From contig JACVCB010000015.1 in NCBI GenBank assembly GCA_016742255.1, forward strand, positions 1 to 64,000: 64,000 bases of DNA. Direction: 5' to 3'. Made by a program: the position numbers and the translations under genes. Shown here piece by piece: positions 55,532 to 64,000 of the stretch. The stretch comes from Leptospira sp. (GTDB lineage Bacteria; Spirochaetota; Leptospiria; Leptospirales; Leptospiraceae). Position 1 is the stretch's first letter, and the number at the start of each line of letters is the position of its first letter. Under the pieces are notes generated by a model. That model did no database searches. It was not told the origin of the DNA and saw only the letters and a list, made by a program, of their open reading frames with translations.

Positions 55532-56210
55532 CGAAACTATCCTCTAAATTTACCTTCGGAAGGCTTGGTGCTTCCGTTTTGATTCGTTCCCAATCCGATA
55601 ACCTTCGTCTCGCATCGGATTTTTTCTCAGCATACTGCGTTTCATAGATTTCTTTTTTTACATATTCAGGATCTGCAGGAGTTTTTCCTTGTGATTCTTG
55701 GAATTTAACAGCGATTTCTGATCGTACTAACTCGAGTTCTGCGATCATTTCACCGAGTGCCGCTTCTTTCATTTCCAAATATGCTTTATCTTCTTTTTCT
55801 TTTTGCACCCAAGTTTTGTATCTGGTTTCTTCCTTTGCCCTTTCTAATTCAAACATTTGGCTTTCTTCGAGGTAACGTTTGGAAGAAGCAGAGTCTTCTT
55901 TTAAAGTAAAGTAGGATTCCTTGGCACGTTTGAGATCTCTTTCCGCTGCATGTTTGTTTACCTTGGCTTGGGAAATTTTAATTGCCTGGGATGTGAGTGC
56001 ATTTGCCTTTCTTTGGTTTGTGACTTCATTGTTTAATTTGATGATTTTTTCAGTGAGGATCTTCGTAGCATTCTTTTGCTCTGCATTCATCACTTCTTCC
56101 CTTACATATGCATCTGGGACTTTGTTTAGTTTTGGTTCAAATAAGACACATTGTGAAAAAACTAGGATGAAAAAAAGATTCGTTTTCAAAAAAGGAACTC
56201 GTGCCGACAT
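55518..56210 (-). CDS. Coiled-coil lipoprotein, function unknown
   Basis: A 230-residue protein with a lipobox ending VFSQC (leader MSARVPFLKTNLFFILVFSQC) and a mature part that is nearly all helical and charged, with coiled-coil heptads at about 35-215. No known domain. I use the ATG at 56210, which gives a normal-length leader; a GTG at 56231 would add seven residues. It is the first gene of a three-gene overlapping run with the OmpA coiled-coil protein and the CDF exporter. Confidence 0.75.
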   Translation of the reverse strand: MSARVPFLKTNLFFILVFSQCVLFEPKLNKVPDAYVREEVMNAEQKNATKILTEKIIKLNNEVTNQRKANALTSQAIKISQAKVNKHAAERDLKRAKESYFTLKEDSASSKRYLEESQMFELERAKEETRYKTWVQKEKEDKAYLEMKEAALGEMIAELELVRSEIAVKFQESQGKTPADPEYVKKEIYETQYAEKKSDARRRLSDWERIKTEAPSLPKVNLEDSFDDSK

Positions 56211-56275
56211 AGGATATAGCCTATGCTTCACGTGACATAACCGTCAATTGGAAAATTCAGGAAATCCGCTGATTT

Positions 56276-57679
56276 ATGGAAGAAGAAAGAAAGAAAGAGT
56301 CCGAATTCCGAATCAAAATCGACAGAGAAAGTGATTCCTATGAAGAGTTTGTCGAACAAATCAAAACTTCCATTGAAGCTAAGGACCAGTCCCATCTTAA
56401 GTCACTTCTGGATGGAGCTCACCCCGCAGACGTTGTTACCTTATTCAAAGATTTAGAACGAGACGAAGAGTTATACCTTTTCCGATTATTGTCTGTTGAA
56501 GACCAAGCTTATTCCCTGATCAAAATGGAAGAGGAGACACTCGAGTCCTTTTTAGAAGAACTCTCAGTGGATGAAATCTCAAAAACTCTTAGCCATATTG
56601 AAACAGATGAAACAACGTATTTATTATCATACCTACCCAGCGCCAAACGAGAACTTGTATTAGCCAATTTGAGTAAAACCGATAGTTTCGAAATCAGGTC
56701 CCAACTTGGGTTTCGGGAATACTCTGCGGGTCGACTCATGTCAAAAGACTTTGCGACCGTGAACATTACAGACAATGTTCGAAAAGGAATCATCAATGTC
56801 CGAAAAAAGGCAAAGGAAATCGAAGACATCTACCAAATTTATGTTACCAATGAAGATGGGGTTTTGGAAGGTTTTATCCCGTTAAAAGATTTATTCCTAA
56901 CACCCATCAATACAAAAATTGCAAAGATCACAAACTTTTCCATCATCGCTTTCCATTATGATGTGGACCAAGAGGAAGTTGCCAATACATTCAAAAAATA
57001 TGACTTAGTGAGTGCCGCTGTAACTGATGATTTAGGAAGGATCATTGGTCGTATTACTGTAGACGATGTGTTAGAAATTGTGGAGGAGGAAGCATCAGAA
57101 GATATCCTCCTCATGGCCGGGGTTTCGGAAGATGAAAGGTTGTCTACTCCCATCTTACAATCGGTCAAACGCAGGATCATTTGGCTCAATGTAAATTTAC
57201 TCACTGCTTTTGTGAGCTCGAGTGTGGTTGCTTTTTTTGAAGATACCATTGCAAAAATTGTAGTCCTTGCGACACTCATGCCAATTGTTGCGGGTCTTGG
57301 TGGAAATGCAGGAACTCAATCTGTAACAGTTGTGATTCGTAATATTGCAACAGGTGATTTGTCGTTTTCCAATTGGTGGGATGCTGTTCGGAAAGAATTC
57401 ACTATTGGTGTTTTGAATGGGTTGGCACTGGGTACTGTTACGTTTAGTATGATTTACCTTGTCAAAGGCAACTTGACATTGGGGCTTGTTGTGGGTACTG
57501 CGATGCTTGTGAATATGATGGTTGCTTCCCTTGTTGGTTCCCTCGTTCCCATTCTACTCAAAGGAATGAAAATTGATCCCGCCATTGCCTCTTCTATATT
57601 TGTAACAGCAACTACGGATGTTTGTGGGTTTTTCTTTTTCTTAGGACTTGCCACGGTGTTTGCAAAATATTTGGTTTAG
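56276..57679 (+). CDS. mgtE: Magnesium transporter MgtE
   Basis: A 467-residue MgtE. A cytoplasmic N domain (about 20-140, with LLDGAHPADVVTLFKDLERDE) is followed by two CBS domains (about 150-270, LMSKDFATVNI and VSAAVTDDLGRIIGRITVDDV) and a five-segment pore domain (about 300-467) with VAGLGGNAGTQSVTVVIRN and a C-terminal DVCGFFFFLGLATVF. It lets Mg2+ in and is gated by Mg2+ binding to the N and CBS domains. No riboswitch is evident in the 45 bp before it. Confidence 0.95.
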   Translation: MEEERKKESEFRIKIDRESDSYEEFVEQIKTSIEAKDQSHLKSLLDGAHPADVVTLFKDLERDEELYLFRLLSVEDQAYSLIKMEEETLESFLEELSVDEISKTLSHIETDETTYLLSYLPSAKRELVLANLSKTDSFEIRSQLGFREYSAGRLMSKDFATVNITDNVRKGIINVRKKAKEIEDIYQIYVTNEDGVLEGFIPLKDLFLTPINTKIAKITNFSIIAFHYDVDQEEVANTFKKYDLVSAAVTDDLGRIIGRITVDDVLEIVEEEASEDILLMAGVSEDERLSTPILQSVKRRIIWLNVNLLTAFVSSSVVAFFEDTIAKIVVLATLMPIVAGLGGNAGTQSVTVVIRNIATGDLSFSNWWDAVRKEFTIGVLNGLALGTVTFSMIYLVKGNLTLGLVVGTAMLVNMMVASLVGSLVPILLKGMKIDPAIASSIFVTATTDVCGFFFFLGLATVFAKYLV

Positions 57680-57742
57680 GGATTCTCCTTTTTCCCTTAA
57701 ATTTCTTGCCAGGGGAAGAAACCAACAAATACTGATGTGCAA

Positions 57743-58378
57743 ATGAAATTTTCGTTTCACTCCGCACTCTTTTTCCTTCTTTTCACTCTTGTTTATTGCC
57801 AAACCACAAATGATTCCTCCCAGTCAAAACAGGAAGAACCAAAGACGGAAACAACGATCATAAAAGAAATCCTTCCACCACCAGGTGGCGAAGGAGAAGT
57901 GATCCTGAATGAAAGAGGAGAAGAGGTACAAAACCATACTGGTGAAATTCCCTTTTTCCAGAAAAAAAGTGAATTACCATTGGAAGCCTTTCGTGTTTAC
58001 ATCGCTTCCGATTCGTATATGGTAAGACAGATCCGTTTTACCGACAAAATTCGCAGAAAGGCTGATTTAGGTGGGGACGAACTCTCAAAAGAAGAGATGA
58101 AAAAATACGATCTATTGAGTTTTGTCGATGATGGAATCATTTCCATTGGGCTCAATACCGTTACAGGCAAACTGGAATCGATTGCCTTTGATAGAAGGGT
58201 GCCTCGCATCAATGACATCGCAAAAATCATTCAAAATGATGCCTCACGATTTAATTATGAACATGCATCAAAAGATGGAACACCCATCATCACTCGATTT
58301 TTAGTCACTTACCAAATCCGTTTGCACCCTGGAAAAACCAGGGATGAAATCAAACAGATGTTACAGAAGAAAAAATAG
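57743..58378 (+). CDS. Putative lipoprotein, function unknown
   Basis: A 211-residue protein with the leader MKFSFHSALFFLLFTLVYC, so Cys19 is the likely lipidated residue. A Ser/Glu-rich linker follows, then a proline stretch (ILPPPGGEGEV) and a globular part with the segment IASDSYMVRQIRFTDKIRRK. I do not recognise the domain. I prefer the ATG at 57743 over the GTG two codons upstream. It lies 63 bp after mgtE on the same strand, so it could share the transcript. Confidence 0.72.
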   Translation: MKFSFHSALFFLLFTLVYCQTTNDSSQSKQEEPKTETTIIKEILPPPGGEGEVILNERGEEVQNHTGEIPFFQKKSELPLEAFRVYIASDSYMVRQIRFTDKIRRKADLGGDELSKEEMKKYDLLSFVDDGIISIGLNTVTGKLESIAFDRRVPRINDIAKIIQNDASRFNYEHASKDGTPIITRFLVTYQIRLHPGKTRDEIKQMLQKKK

Positions 58379-58419
58379 TTTTTTAAAAGAATCTAAATTC
58401 GATTACAACAAGGAAAACT

Positions 58420-59391
58420 TTACCATTGGAACTTTCCTTTTTTCTCATACGAAAAGGGAATGTTCTCTCGGATGTTGGGAACAAGGAGTCCAGAGTCTCC
58501 TTTCAATTGGTACAAAGCTTCTTTCGATTGAATGGTTTTGTACAAGGAAGAACCAATGGATGCAATTGGGAACTGATTCGAAACTTTTACAGTCGATTCT
58601 TTTCCTGAGTTGATGATTTCTTTTGGGGATCCTGTTAAGAAATTTTCGCCCGCCAATTGTAAATTGTATTTTAGATCAGTGAGATTCAGATTCGCTGCTG
58701 CTTGGTTTGAAAAAACAAAATCAAATTCCGTTTTTAAATTTAAATTAAGTCCAGCTAATCCTGCTTTGGCGGCAGATGTGGCAGGAGTTTTTGATCCACC
58801 GAGTAATCCTATTAAAAAATTTGTTGTGGTTCCCACCATAGATTCCGTATTCGATGCACTCAAAATTTCTGATTCTGTTGGCATTAAAATTTTGAAATTT
58901 CTAATTTCCACATCAGGTAAAACTGCAGGGATTTCTTTTTTTTGGACAAATGGAAAACTTACCGAATCCTTTCCTAAAAGTTGCCACTGTTTGGGAATGG
59001 CAACCTTCATATTTCCTTCCGCACTGACTTCTAACATTGGTTTTGTGGGAAATTTTTTATACAATTGGACTAAGTCAGTATATTTTAATTTTACTTCTAA
59101 AGGCAGGGCTTTTGTTTTTTTTGCTTCAATGACTCCCAAATCTGTTTTGACTTGAGACAATTTCATTCCTTCAATTTTGATATCCATATCCAAAAATGAA
59201 CTGGGAAGGGAAACTGGGTATGGATTGGTTACCGATGTTTCCACCCCAAGGGTGATGTCTGTAAACGTAATTTGTTTGATATGCAGGGATTCAAAAGAAA
59301 ATTCAGGTGTTGGGATTTTGTCTTGGAGGACACCGAGTACAGAACATTGAAAGTGTACAAAAAGGGGAATGAAGAAAAGGATACGTTTCAT
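58420..59391 (-). CDS. Putative lipoprotein with LEA14/WHy-like domain
   Basis: A 323-residue protein with the leader MKRILFFIPLFVHFQC; the Cys is a likely lipidation site. The first 120 residues of the mature part resemble a LEA14/WHy (LEA type 2) beta domain: QITFTDITLGVETSVTNPYPVSLP with the conserved NPY motif, then PLEVKLKYTDL. A longer C-terminal part repeats similar strands (FDFVFSNQAAANLNLTDLKYNLQ, probably a second WHy-type domain). The family is linked to desiccation tolerance in plants, but its role in bacteria is unclear. I use the ATG at 59391 because it gives a proper leader; an ATG 12 codons upstream overlaps xthA. Confidence 0.75.
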   Translation of the reverse strand: MKRILFFIPLFVHFQCSVLGVLQDKIPTPEFSFESLHIKQITFTDITLGVETSVTNPYPVSLPSSFLDMDIKIEGMKLSQVKTDLGVIEAKKTKALPLEVKLKYTDLVQLYKKFPTKPMLEVSAEGNMKVAIPKQWQLLGKDSVSFPFVQKKEIPAVLPDVEIRNFKILMPTESEILSASNTESMVGTTTNFLIGLLGGSKTPATSAAKAGLAGLNLNLKTEFDFVFSNQAAANLNLTDLKYNLQLAGENFLTGSPKEIINSGKESTVKVSNQFPIASIGSSLYKTIQSKEALYQLKGDSGLLVPNIRENIPFSYEKKGKFQW

Positions 59392-59423
59392 GAATGAAGA
59401 ATTGATCCGAAAAAAACATTCTG

Positions 59424-60194
59424 TCAAGAGAATTGGACCTCGAGTACCACAGGGGCATGGTCTGACATCACTGGTTCTTTTGCAATTTTAGAGGTTAATA
59501 ATTGAACAGACTTTGATTTTGTGACAAAAAAATAATCGATCCTCCAACCCTTATTGTTTTTCCTGGCCTGGAACCTGTAGGTCCACCAAGAGTATTCATC
59601 CCTTATGTCTGGGTGGAGAGTTCGAAAGCAGTCAAAAAAACCCAAGTTTAAAAAATCGGTCAACCATTTCCGTTCTTCTGGTAAAAAGCCCGAATTTTTT
59701 TCATTCCCTTTTGGGTTGTGGATGTCCATTTCCGTATGGGCAATATTGACATCACCACAAACGAGGAGTGGTTTTTTCTTTTTTAAGAATGGTTTTGCGA
59801 GAGCCATAAATGCATCTAAAAACTGGTATTTGATTTTTTGGCGTTCTTCACCACTTGTACCCGAAGGAAAATACAAATTCCAAAGGTAAAACTCATCAAA
59901 TTCCAAAAAAACAGAGCGACCTTCTGAGCGAAAAATCCCATCTCCATACCCAATGGACGCTGTTTTTGGTTTTCGTTTGGTCAAAACGGCAGTTCCACTG
60001 TATCCAGGTTTTTCTGCGAGACAGAAATAAATTTCATAACCCAGTTCCCGAAACTCATCCCTAACAATTTCTTTTTCAGGAGCCTTCGTTTCTTGGAAAC
60101 AAATCATGTCAGGATTTTCGTGACGTATAAATTTGAGTAAACCTTTGCTGAGACTGGAACGAATTCCGTTGCAATTTAACGTGATGATTTTCAT
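59424..60194 (-). CDS. xthA: Exodeoxyribonuclease III
   Basis: A 256-residue member of the exonuclease III/AP endonuclease family: LNCNGIRSS at the start, the metal ligand in MICFQETK, GYSGTAVLTKRKP, VCGDVNIAHTEMDIHNPKGN, the WWTYRFQARKNNKGWRIDYFFVT block and the catalytic SDHAPVVLEV. It cleaves abasic sites and trims 3' blocks in base excision repair. It lies 51 bp from the divergent cyclase gene. Confidence 0.95.
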   Translation of the reverse strand: MKIITLNCNGIRSSLSKGLLKFIRHENPDMICFQETKAPEKEIVRDEFRELGYEIYFCLAEKPGYSGTAVLTKRKPKTASIGYGDGIFRSEGRSVFLEFDEFYLWNLYFPSGTSGEERQKIKYQFLDAFMALAKPFLKKKKPLLVCGDVNIAHTEMDIHNPKGNEKNSGFLPEERKWLTDFLNLGFFDCFRTLHPDIRDEYSWWTYRFQARKNNKGWRIDYFFVTKSKSVQLLTSKIAKEPVMSDHAPVVLEVQFS

Positions 60195-60244
60195 CTAGAA
60201 ATGAGATCGATTGGAAGCCTATTTAAGTCGATACTAAAAACAGT

Positions 60245-63070
60245 ATGTTAGAAATTTCTGCCGAAATTCCGTTCCTCAGAACGTCCAAACTCACATTTCT
60301 TGTCTGGGATGAGACTCCTGGAAGTTTAGAATCATGGAATGGGGACGACGGGATTACTATATTCTTCCAAACGCGAAGGACAAGGGAATTGGAGTTCCGT
60401 TTTGGGCCTCCTCCATGGGGGATTCAATTTCCAAACAATCGATTTGAATACCCTTATGTTTCCATTCATCATATTTCATCTAATAAGTATTTGGCGAAAT
60501 CTCTAGCAACTGCAAGTGAAGGTAAAAATCTTTTTGTCATCTATCCTAAGACTTTGGAAGTTGAGGTAAGGTCTGTATTTGCAAGGCTTGAGTATCTATA
60601 TGATGATCGAATTTCGCCTGATCGAATCTCTCATAAATTTGGACTGACAGGAAAAACAAGTTCCATACCAGAAATCTCAAATGGCAAAACAAAGGAGATC
60701 GAAACAAAGGTTCTTTCTTTCCCACCTTTGGAACTAGTTGGCAGTACAGGGAAAACAAAAATTCGTCAATTTGAATTAACCAGTATTAGTGTAGGTGAAA
60801 ATGGTACTTCCAATGGCCACCATCCTACGGAATCACTTTTACCAAGTACAGAAACTGGATTAGAAAAAGAATCGGTTGTAACGGAAGTGGAAACCGATCC
60901 GAATCACCCTTATGATTTGATTGAATCCTCATTTGCCTCTGACGGAGAGGAATTCCCATCAAATACAGTGAATCCAAAAGATGGAGAGCATTTATTAAGT
61001 GAAGTGCCATCGAAAGGAATCAAACCAAATCCAGAATCGTTAGACAAAAATTCGGATACGATCGAATCTGATCTGCCTATTGAATCAAATGTAAATACAA
61101 AGTTCTCTCTACAATTGAAGATGATGGGTGTAATCAGCCTATTGTTTGTATTATCAGTAGCCAGTATCATTATTTTTGCCTCCTTTTATTTTAAACGTTC
61201 CATCGAACTCCAGTTACGTGATAACAATATTCGAATTGCGGAAATCATTGGATCTAAAGTAAAATCAGATATTTTAGGTGTTGTGGAAAAAGGCCGCCAA
61301 ATTGCCATCACTCTCACCACACAAGGACTTCCTGAAGAAGATCGAAAATTACTCCTTAAAACCTTTTTCCAAAATGATAAGGAATTTATCTATTTAGGCA
61401 TTTTTGAAAAGAGAGACAATATCCTCGTCATGAAACGAGAGGTGTTTAATGAAGAAGAACTCAAAAAAAGTGCAGTTACCGAAGATGATTTTCATGCAGT
61501 TGTCAACAGAAACCGAGATGCTTTGGCAGAGGCATTTAATGGACAAGCTGTACTATTAAATTCGAGTCCAGGTTTTGTGGAACCTTCCTTTGCCATAGCC
61601 ATTCCCACAGCAGAAAATGGTGAATTGGACAATGCATTGGTGATCATTGTCAAACTAGACAAAATCATTGGAGCATTTTCCAAAAAGGGAATCGAAACGA
61701 CATTTTTAGTGAATGGTTCAGGCACTGTATTGGCACATCCTAAAGAAGACTTAGTGCTTGCCGCCACCGATTTAACAACGATGCCCATCGTCAAAACGAT
61801 GTTAACGAGTGCCCCGAGCACAGGCCAGATGAGTTATTTGGATGAGGAATTAGGTGGGTCCTATTTAGGTTCCTTCCAAAAAATTGGATTTGCTGATGCA
61901 GGTGTCATCACAATTGTTTCTGAAGAAAAAGCGTTTGCTGATGTTTACAAAAGCCAAAAGACAAACCTTTACATAGCAGGGATTGGATTGTGTTCTGCTC
62001 TTATTTTTGTCTTTTACTTTTCAAAAACAATCACAAAGCCCGTATTGCAATTGTTAACTGCTACTCTTGAGATTGCAAAAGGTAATTTTAAAATTGGAAT
62101 CAAACCTACAACCCAAGACGAGGTTGGTCTGTTAACAAAATACTTTATCGATATGGGCCAAGGTTTAGAAGAAAGAGAAAAGGTTAAAAATATTTTGGGT
62201 AGTATGATTGATCCAGTTGTGGTCCAAGAAGCCATGGTTGACCTTGCTGCTTTAAAACGGGGATCAGAAACTCATATCACAGCCTTTTTCTCAGACGTTG
62301 CTAGTTTTTCTACAATTTCCGAACAGTTAAAAAGTGCTGACCTTGCTGCACTTTTGAATGAATACCTATCTGCGATGACTCTCCTTTTGAAAAAACACGA
62401 GGGTGTTTTGGACAAATACATTGGAGATGCTATCGTTGGAATTTTTAACGCACCAGTACCTGTCGCAGACCATGAGCTGAAAGCGGCAAGAGCAAGTGTG
62501 GATATGGTTTTGAAATTACAAGAGTTAAGAGAATATTGGACAGCAAACAACCTTTATTCCAAAGAAGCTCAAGTGATGGATGCAAGGATTGGTCTCAATT
62601 CTGGCCCTGCAAAGGTTGGGTTTATGGGAACTGATGCACTCGCGTCTTACACAATGATGGGTGATACTGTCAATTTAGCAGCACGACTGGAAGCAGCTGG
62701 AAAAGATTATGGAGTGAACATTCTCATCACAGATCCGATACGCGAAAAAATCCAAGAAGAGATGATCACGAGGTATGTAGACTTGGTTCGAGTGAAAGGT
62801 AAAAACGAACCAGTGAGGATCCATGAATTAGTAGGGTATAAATCCCTTGTGACTCCCAATGTAGTGGAAGCAGTTCAATTGTATGAAGCCGGTTTTCAGG
62901 AATACTTAAATCAAAATTGGTCAAAAGCAATTCAGTTGTTCAAAGATTCGGAAAGAAGTAAAGGCTCAAAAGATAAATCGAGTCATATGTTAATTGAACG
63001 TTGTGAAGAATATAGCCTCAGTTCTCCAGGCAAAGACTGGGATGGCGTATTTACGAGGACACATAAATAA
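60245..63070 (+). CDS. Membrane-bound class III adenylate/guanylate cyclase with extracytoplasmic sensor and HAMP
   Basis: A 941-residue receptor cyclase. Residues 1-285 are a cytoplasmic part that I cannot place, with an aromatic beta-rich segment (about 1-115) and an acidic, probably disordered stretch (about 180-285). The first membrane segment is at about 290-310, a Cache-like periplasmic sensor runs to about 570, and the second segment is at about 574-595. HAMP follows (KPVLQLLTATLEIAKGNFKIGI), then the cyclase domain (about 675-860) with metal Asp in FFSDVASFS, LDKYIGDAIVGIF and the base motif YTMMGDTVNLAARLE. The last 70 residues look TPR-like. A FecR-domain gene follows after 4 bp. 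Confidence 0.9.
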   Translation: MLEISAEIPFLRTSKLTFLVWDETPGSLESWNGDDGITIFFQTRRTRELEFRFGPPPWGIQFPNNRFEYPYVSIHHISSNKYLAKSLATASEGKNLFVIYPKTLEVEVRSVFARLEYLYDDRISPDRISHKFGLTGKTSSIPEISNGKTKEIETKVLSFPPLELVGSTGKTKIRQFELTSISVGENGTSNGHHPTESLLPSTETGLEKESVVTEVETDPNHPYDLIESSFASDGEEFPSNTVNPKDGEHLLSEVPSKGIKPNPESLDKNSDTIESDLPIESNVNTKFSLQLKMMGVISLLFVLSVASIIIFASFYFKRSIELQLRDNNIRIAEIIGSKVKSDILGVVEKGRQIAITLTTQGLPEEDRKLLLKTFFQNDKEFIYLGIFEKRDNILVMKREVFNEEELKKSAVTEDDFHAVVNRNRDALAEAFNGQAVLLNSSPGFVEPSFAIAIPTAENGELDNALVIIVKLDKIIGAFSKKGIETTFLVNGSGTVLAHPKEDLVLAATDLTTMPIVKTMLTSAPSTGQMSYLDEELGGSYLGSFQKIGFADAGVITIVSEEKAFADVYKSQKTNLYIAGIGLCSALIFVFYFSKTITKPVLQLLTATLEIAKGNFKIGIKPTTQDEVGLLTKYFIDMGQGLEEREKVKNILGSMIDPVVVQEAMVDLAALKRGSETHITAFFSDVASFSTISEQLKSADLAALLNEYLSAMTLLLKKHEGVLDKYIGDAIVGIFNAPVPVADHELKAARASVDMVLKLQELREYWTANNLYSKEAQVMDARIGLNSGPAKVGFMGTDALASYTMMGDTVNLAARLEAAGKDYGVNILITDPIREKIQEEMITRYVDLVRVKGKNEPVRIHELVGYKSLVTPNVVEAVQLYEAGFQEYLNQNWSKAIQLFKDSERSKGSKDKSSHMLIERCEEYSLSSPGKDWDGVFTRTHK

Positions 63071-63074
63071 TACC

Positions 63075-64000
63075 ATGCGTTTGTTAAATGATACAAGATT
63101 TGTAGTAACAGCATTATTATTGTTAATATTGTTATTTTCTGTCTTATTGTATCGTAATTTGAATTTTAGAGCCAATGATTCCACTGAACCAACGATAGGT
63201 GTCATTACGTTTAAGAATAAGACTGTTTTACGCAAGTACAATGATGCTGTTGTATGGGATTTAATTGAATCAAAAACAGAAGTTAAAAATAGAGATACAA
63301 TCCGGACAGAAGGTTTGTCGGATGCGATTTTAACTTTAAATGATGGAACAAAGATCAACATTTCAGAAAATTCTATGATCTTACTCGATCTTTCCGACAA
63401 AAACATCAATATCAATTTTGCTTATGGTTCCTTTGAGGCAGCGAGAGTATCAGGGTCATCTGGTGATGTAAAAATGAATATCACAGCAGGTGACAAAACT
63501 GTAGAAGTCACAAATGGTGATGTAAAACTCGATAAAACAAAATCTGAGTTAAACATCAAAGTTGACCAAGGGGAAGCGAAATTAACCTCCAATGGAAAAG
63601 AGGAAACAATTGCCAAAGACCAAGTTGCCAATGTTTCCGAATCGGGGGTAAAAGTAGCCAAACAAATGTTTCGTCTTGTTAGCCCGGAAGACCGGAAGAA
63701 CATTCTTTCAGAATCTGGTGTGGAACGGATAAACTTTTCACTTTCAGGATGGAATTCGGATTCTGTAAAACGTAATTCTCCTATGATTGAAGTTTCTTTA
63801 TTCCCTGACTTTTCCAAATCAATTGTAAGAGAAAAATTAACATCGGCTAATGTTTCGAAAAAATTGGAGCCAGGTTCTTATTACTGGAGAGTTTCTTACA
63901 ATGATACAAGTACACAAACTAGATCCGTAACAGAAGTTTACCAATTTAGGATTTTAAATGATCCGTCATTGAGATTATTATCACCTAAAAATGAAGAAGT
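63075..64000 (+). CDS. FecR-domain protein, cut by window end
   Basis: The frame is open from the ATG at 63075 to the last base (308 full codons). One N-terminal membrane segment (about 9-26, FVVTALLLLILLFSVLLY) is followed by a FecR domain (about 40-195): AVVWDLIESKTEVKNRDTIRTEG, the ALLTLNDGTKI-like strand ILTLNDGTKINISENSMILL and repeated strands (GDVKMNITAGDK, GDVKLDKTKSE, GEAKLTSNGKEE). The C-terminal part continues past the window. FecR domains often act as periplasmic regulators; no ECF sigma factor gene is nearby in the window. It is 4 bp downstream of the cyclase gene and likely co-translated. Confidence 0.85.
   Translation, partial: MRLLNDTRFVVTALLLLILLFSVLLYRNLNFRANDSTEPTIGVITFKNKTVLRKYNDAVVWDLIESKTEVKNRDTIRTEGLSDAILTLNDGTKINISENSMILLDLSDKNININFAYGSFEAARVSGSSGDVKMNITAGDKTVEVTNGDVKLDKTKSELNIKVDQGEAKLTSNGKEETIAKDQVANVSESGVKVAKQMFRLVSPEDRKNILSESGVERINFSLSGWNSDSVKRNSPMIEVSLFPDFSKSIVREKLTSANVSKKLEPGSYYWRVSYNDTSTQTRSVTEVYQFRILNDPSLRLLSPKNEE

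Noticed and set aside
62990..63817. Two minus-strand open frames over the end of the window
   Set aside because: They overlap the cyclase C terminus and the FecR-domain protein, whose plus-strand reading gives a membrane segment and FecR repeats.
1..64000. tRNA, rRNA, CRISPR arrays, insertion sequences or prophage
   Set aside because: No cloverleaf-like sequence, spaced direct repeats, transposase or integrase reading, or run of phage structural genes was found by eye on either strand.

Overview
This window looks like a stretch of the main chromosome of a Leptospira-type spirochaete, more likely a free-living (saprophytic) lineage than a pathogen; the species is an inference. The DNA is AT-rich (roughly 40% G+C by eye). 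It has a spirochaetal periplasmic flagellin (FlaB), a lipid A gene (lpxC, which argues against Borrelia and Treponema), many lipoproteins with loose spirochaetal lipoboxes, and a dense set of signalling proteins (REC-EAL, 7TM-HAMP-PP2C, class III cyclase, CNBD potassium channel, FecR). I see no rRNA, tRNA, CRISPR array, insertion sequence or integrated phage. Coding density is very high and no gene-free stretch exceeds about 210 bp.

Layout. 1-13 kb: 5' end of an amino-acid permease gene, small lipoprotein, membrane protein, REC/GGDEF-like/EAL regulator, RRM RNA-binding protein, PepN, FadD-type acyl-CoA synthetase, a secreted repeat protein coupled to a YopX-domain protein, an orphan ParA, a CNBD potassium channel, and YbaB. 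13-19.7 kb: OmpA lipoprotein, FlaB, cobalamin adenosyltransferase, POT peptide transporter, PTS enzyme I, LpxC. 19.9-23.7 kb: an Mla-type lipid transport operon (MlaE, MlaF, MlaD) led by an unusual aromatic-repeat protein. 23.7-30 kb: Ddl, sodium/solute symporter, XseB, XseA, AI-2E-type permease, lipoprotein, DedA. 30-37 kb: PP2C receptor phosphatase, FemAB-like acyltransferase, ClpS, ClpA. 37-39 kb: membrane protein, RidA, and two small heat-shock genes behind two tandem CIRCE operators. 39-45 kb: HisC, LeuA, polytopic membrane protein, VOC protein, glycerophosphodiesterase, YhhQ. 45-54 kb: GH18 hydrolase, Sua5/TsaC, SppA, UvrA, an acyl-CoA-dehydrogenase-like protein, CDF metal exporter. 54-64 kb: OmpA coiled-coil protein and coiled-coil lipoprotein, MgtE, lipoproteins, exonuclease III, a membrane class III cyclase, and a FecR-domain protein cut by the window end.

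How the genes work together. Most of the window is housekeeping: envelope biogenesis (LpxC, Mla, SppA, OmpA proteins, Ddl), DNA repair (UvrA, XseAB, XthA), proteolysis and stress (ClpSA, Hsp20 pair), and amino-acid synthesis (LeuA-HisC). The most informative regulatory signals are the paired CIRCE elements at 38081-38139 and an inverted repeat that buries the lpxC ribosome-binding site at 19716-19739. I found no clearly new defence or mobile system. The best candidates for undescribed biology are the aromatic-repeat protein fused operonically to mlaEFD, the lpxC leader hairpin, and the coiled-coil OmpA/lipoprotein pair.
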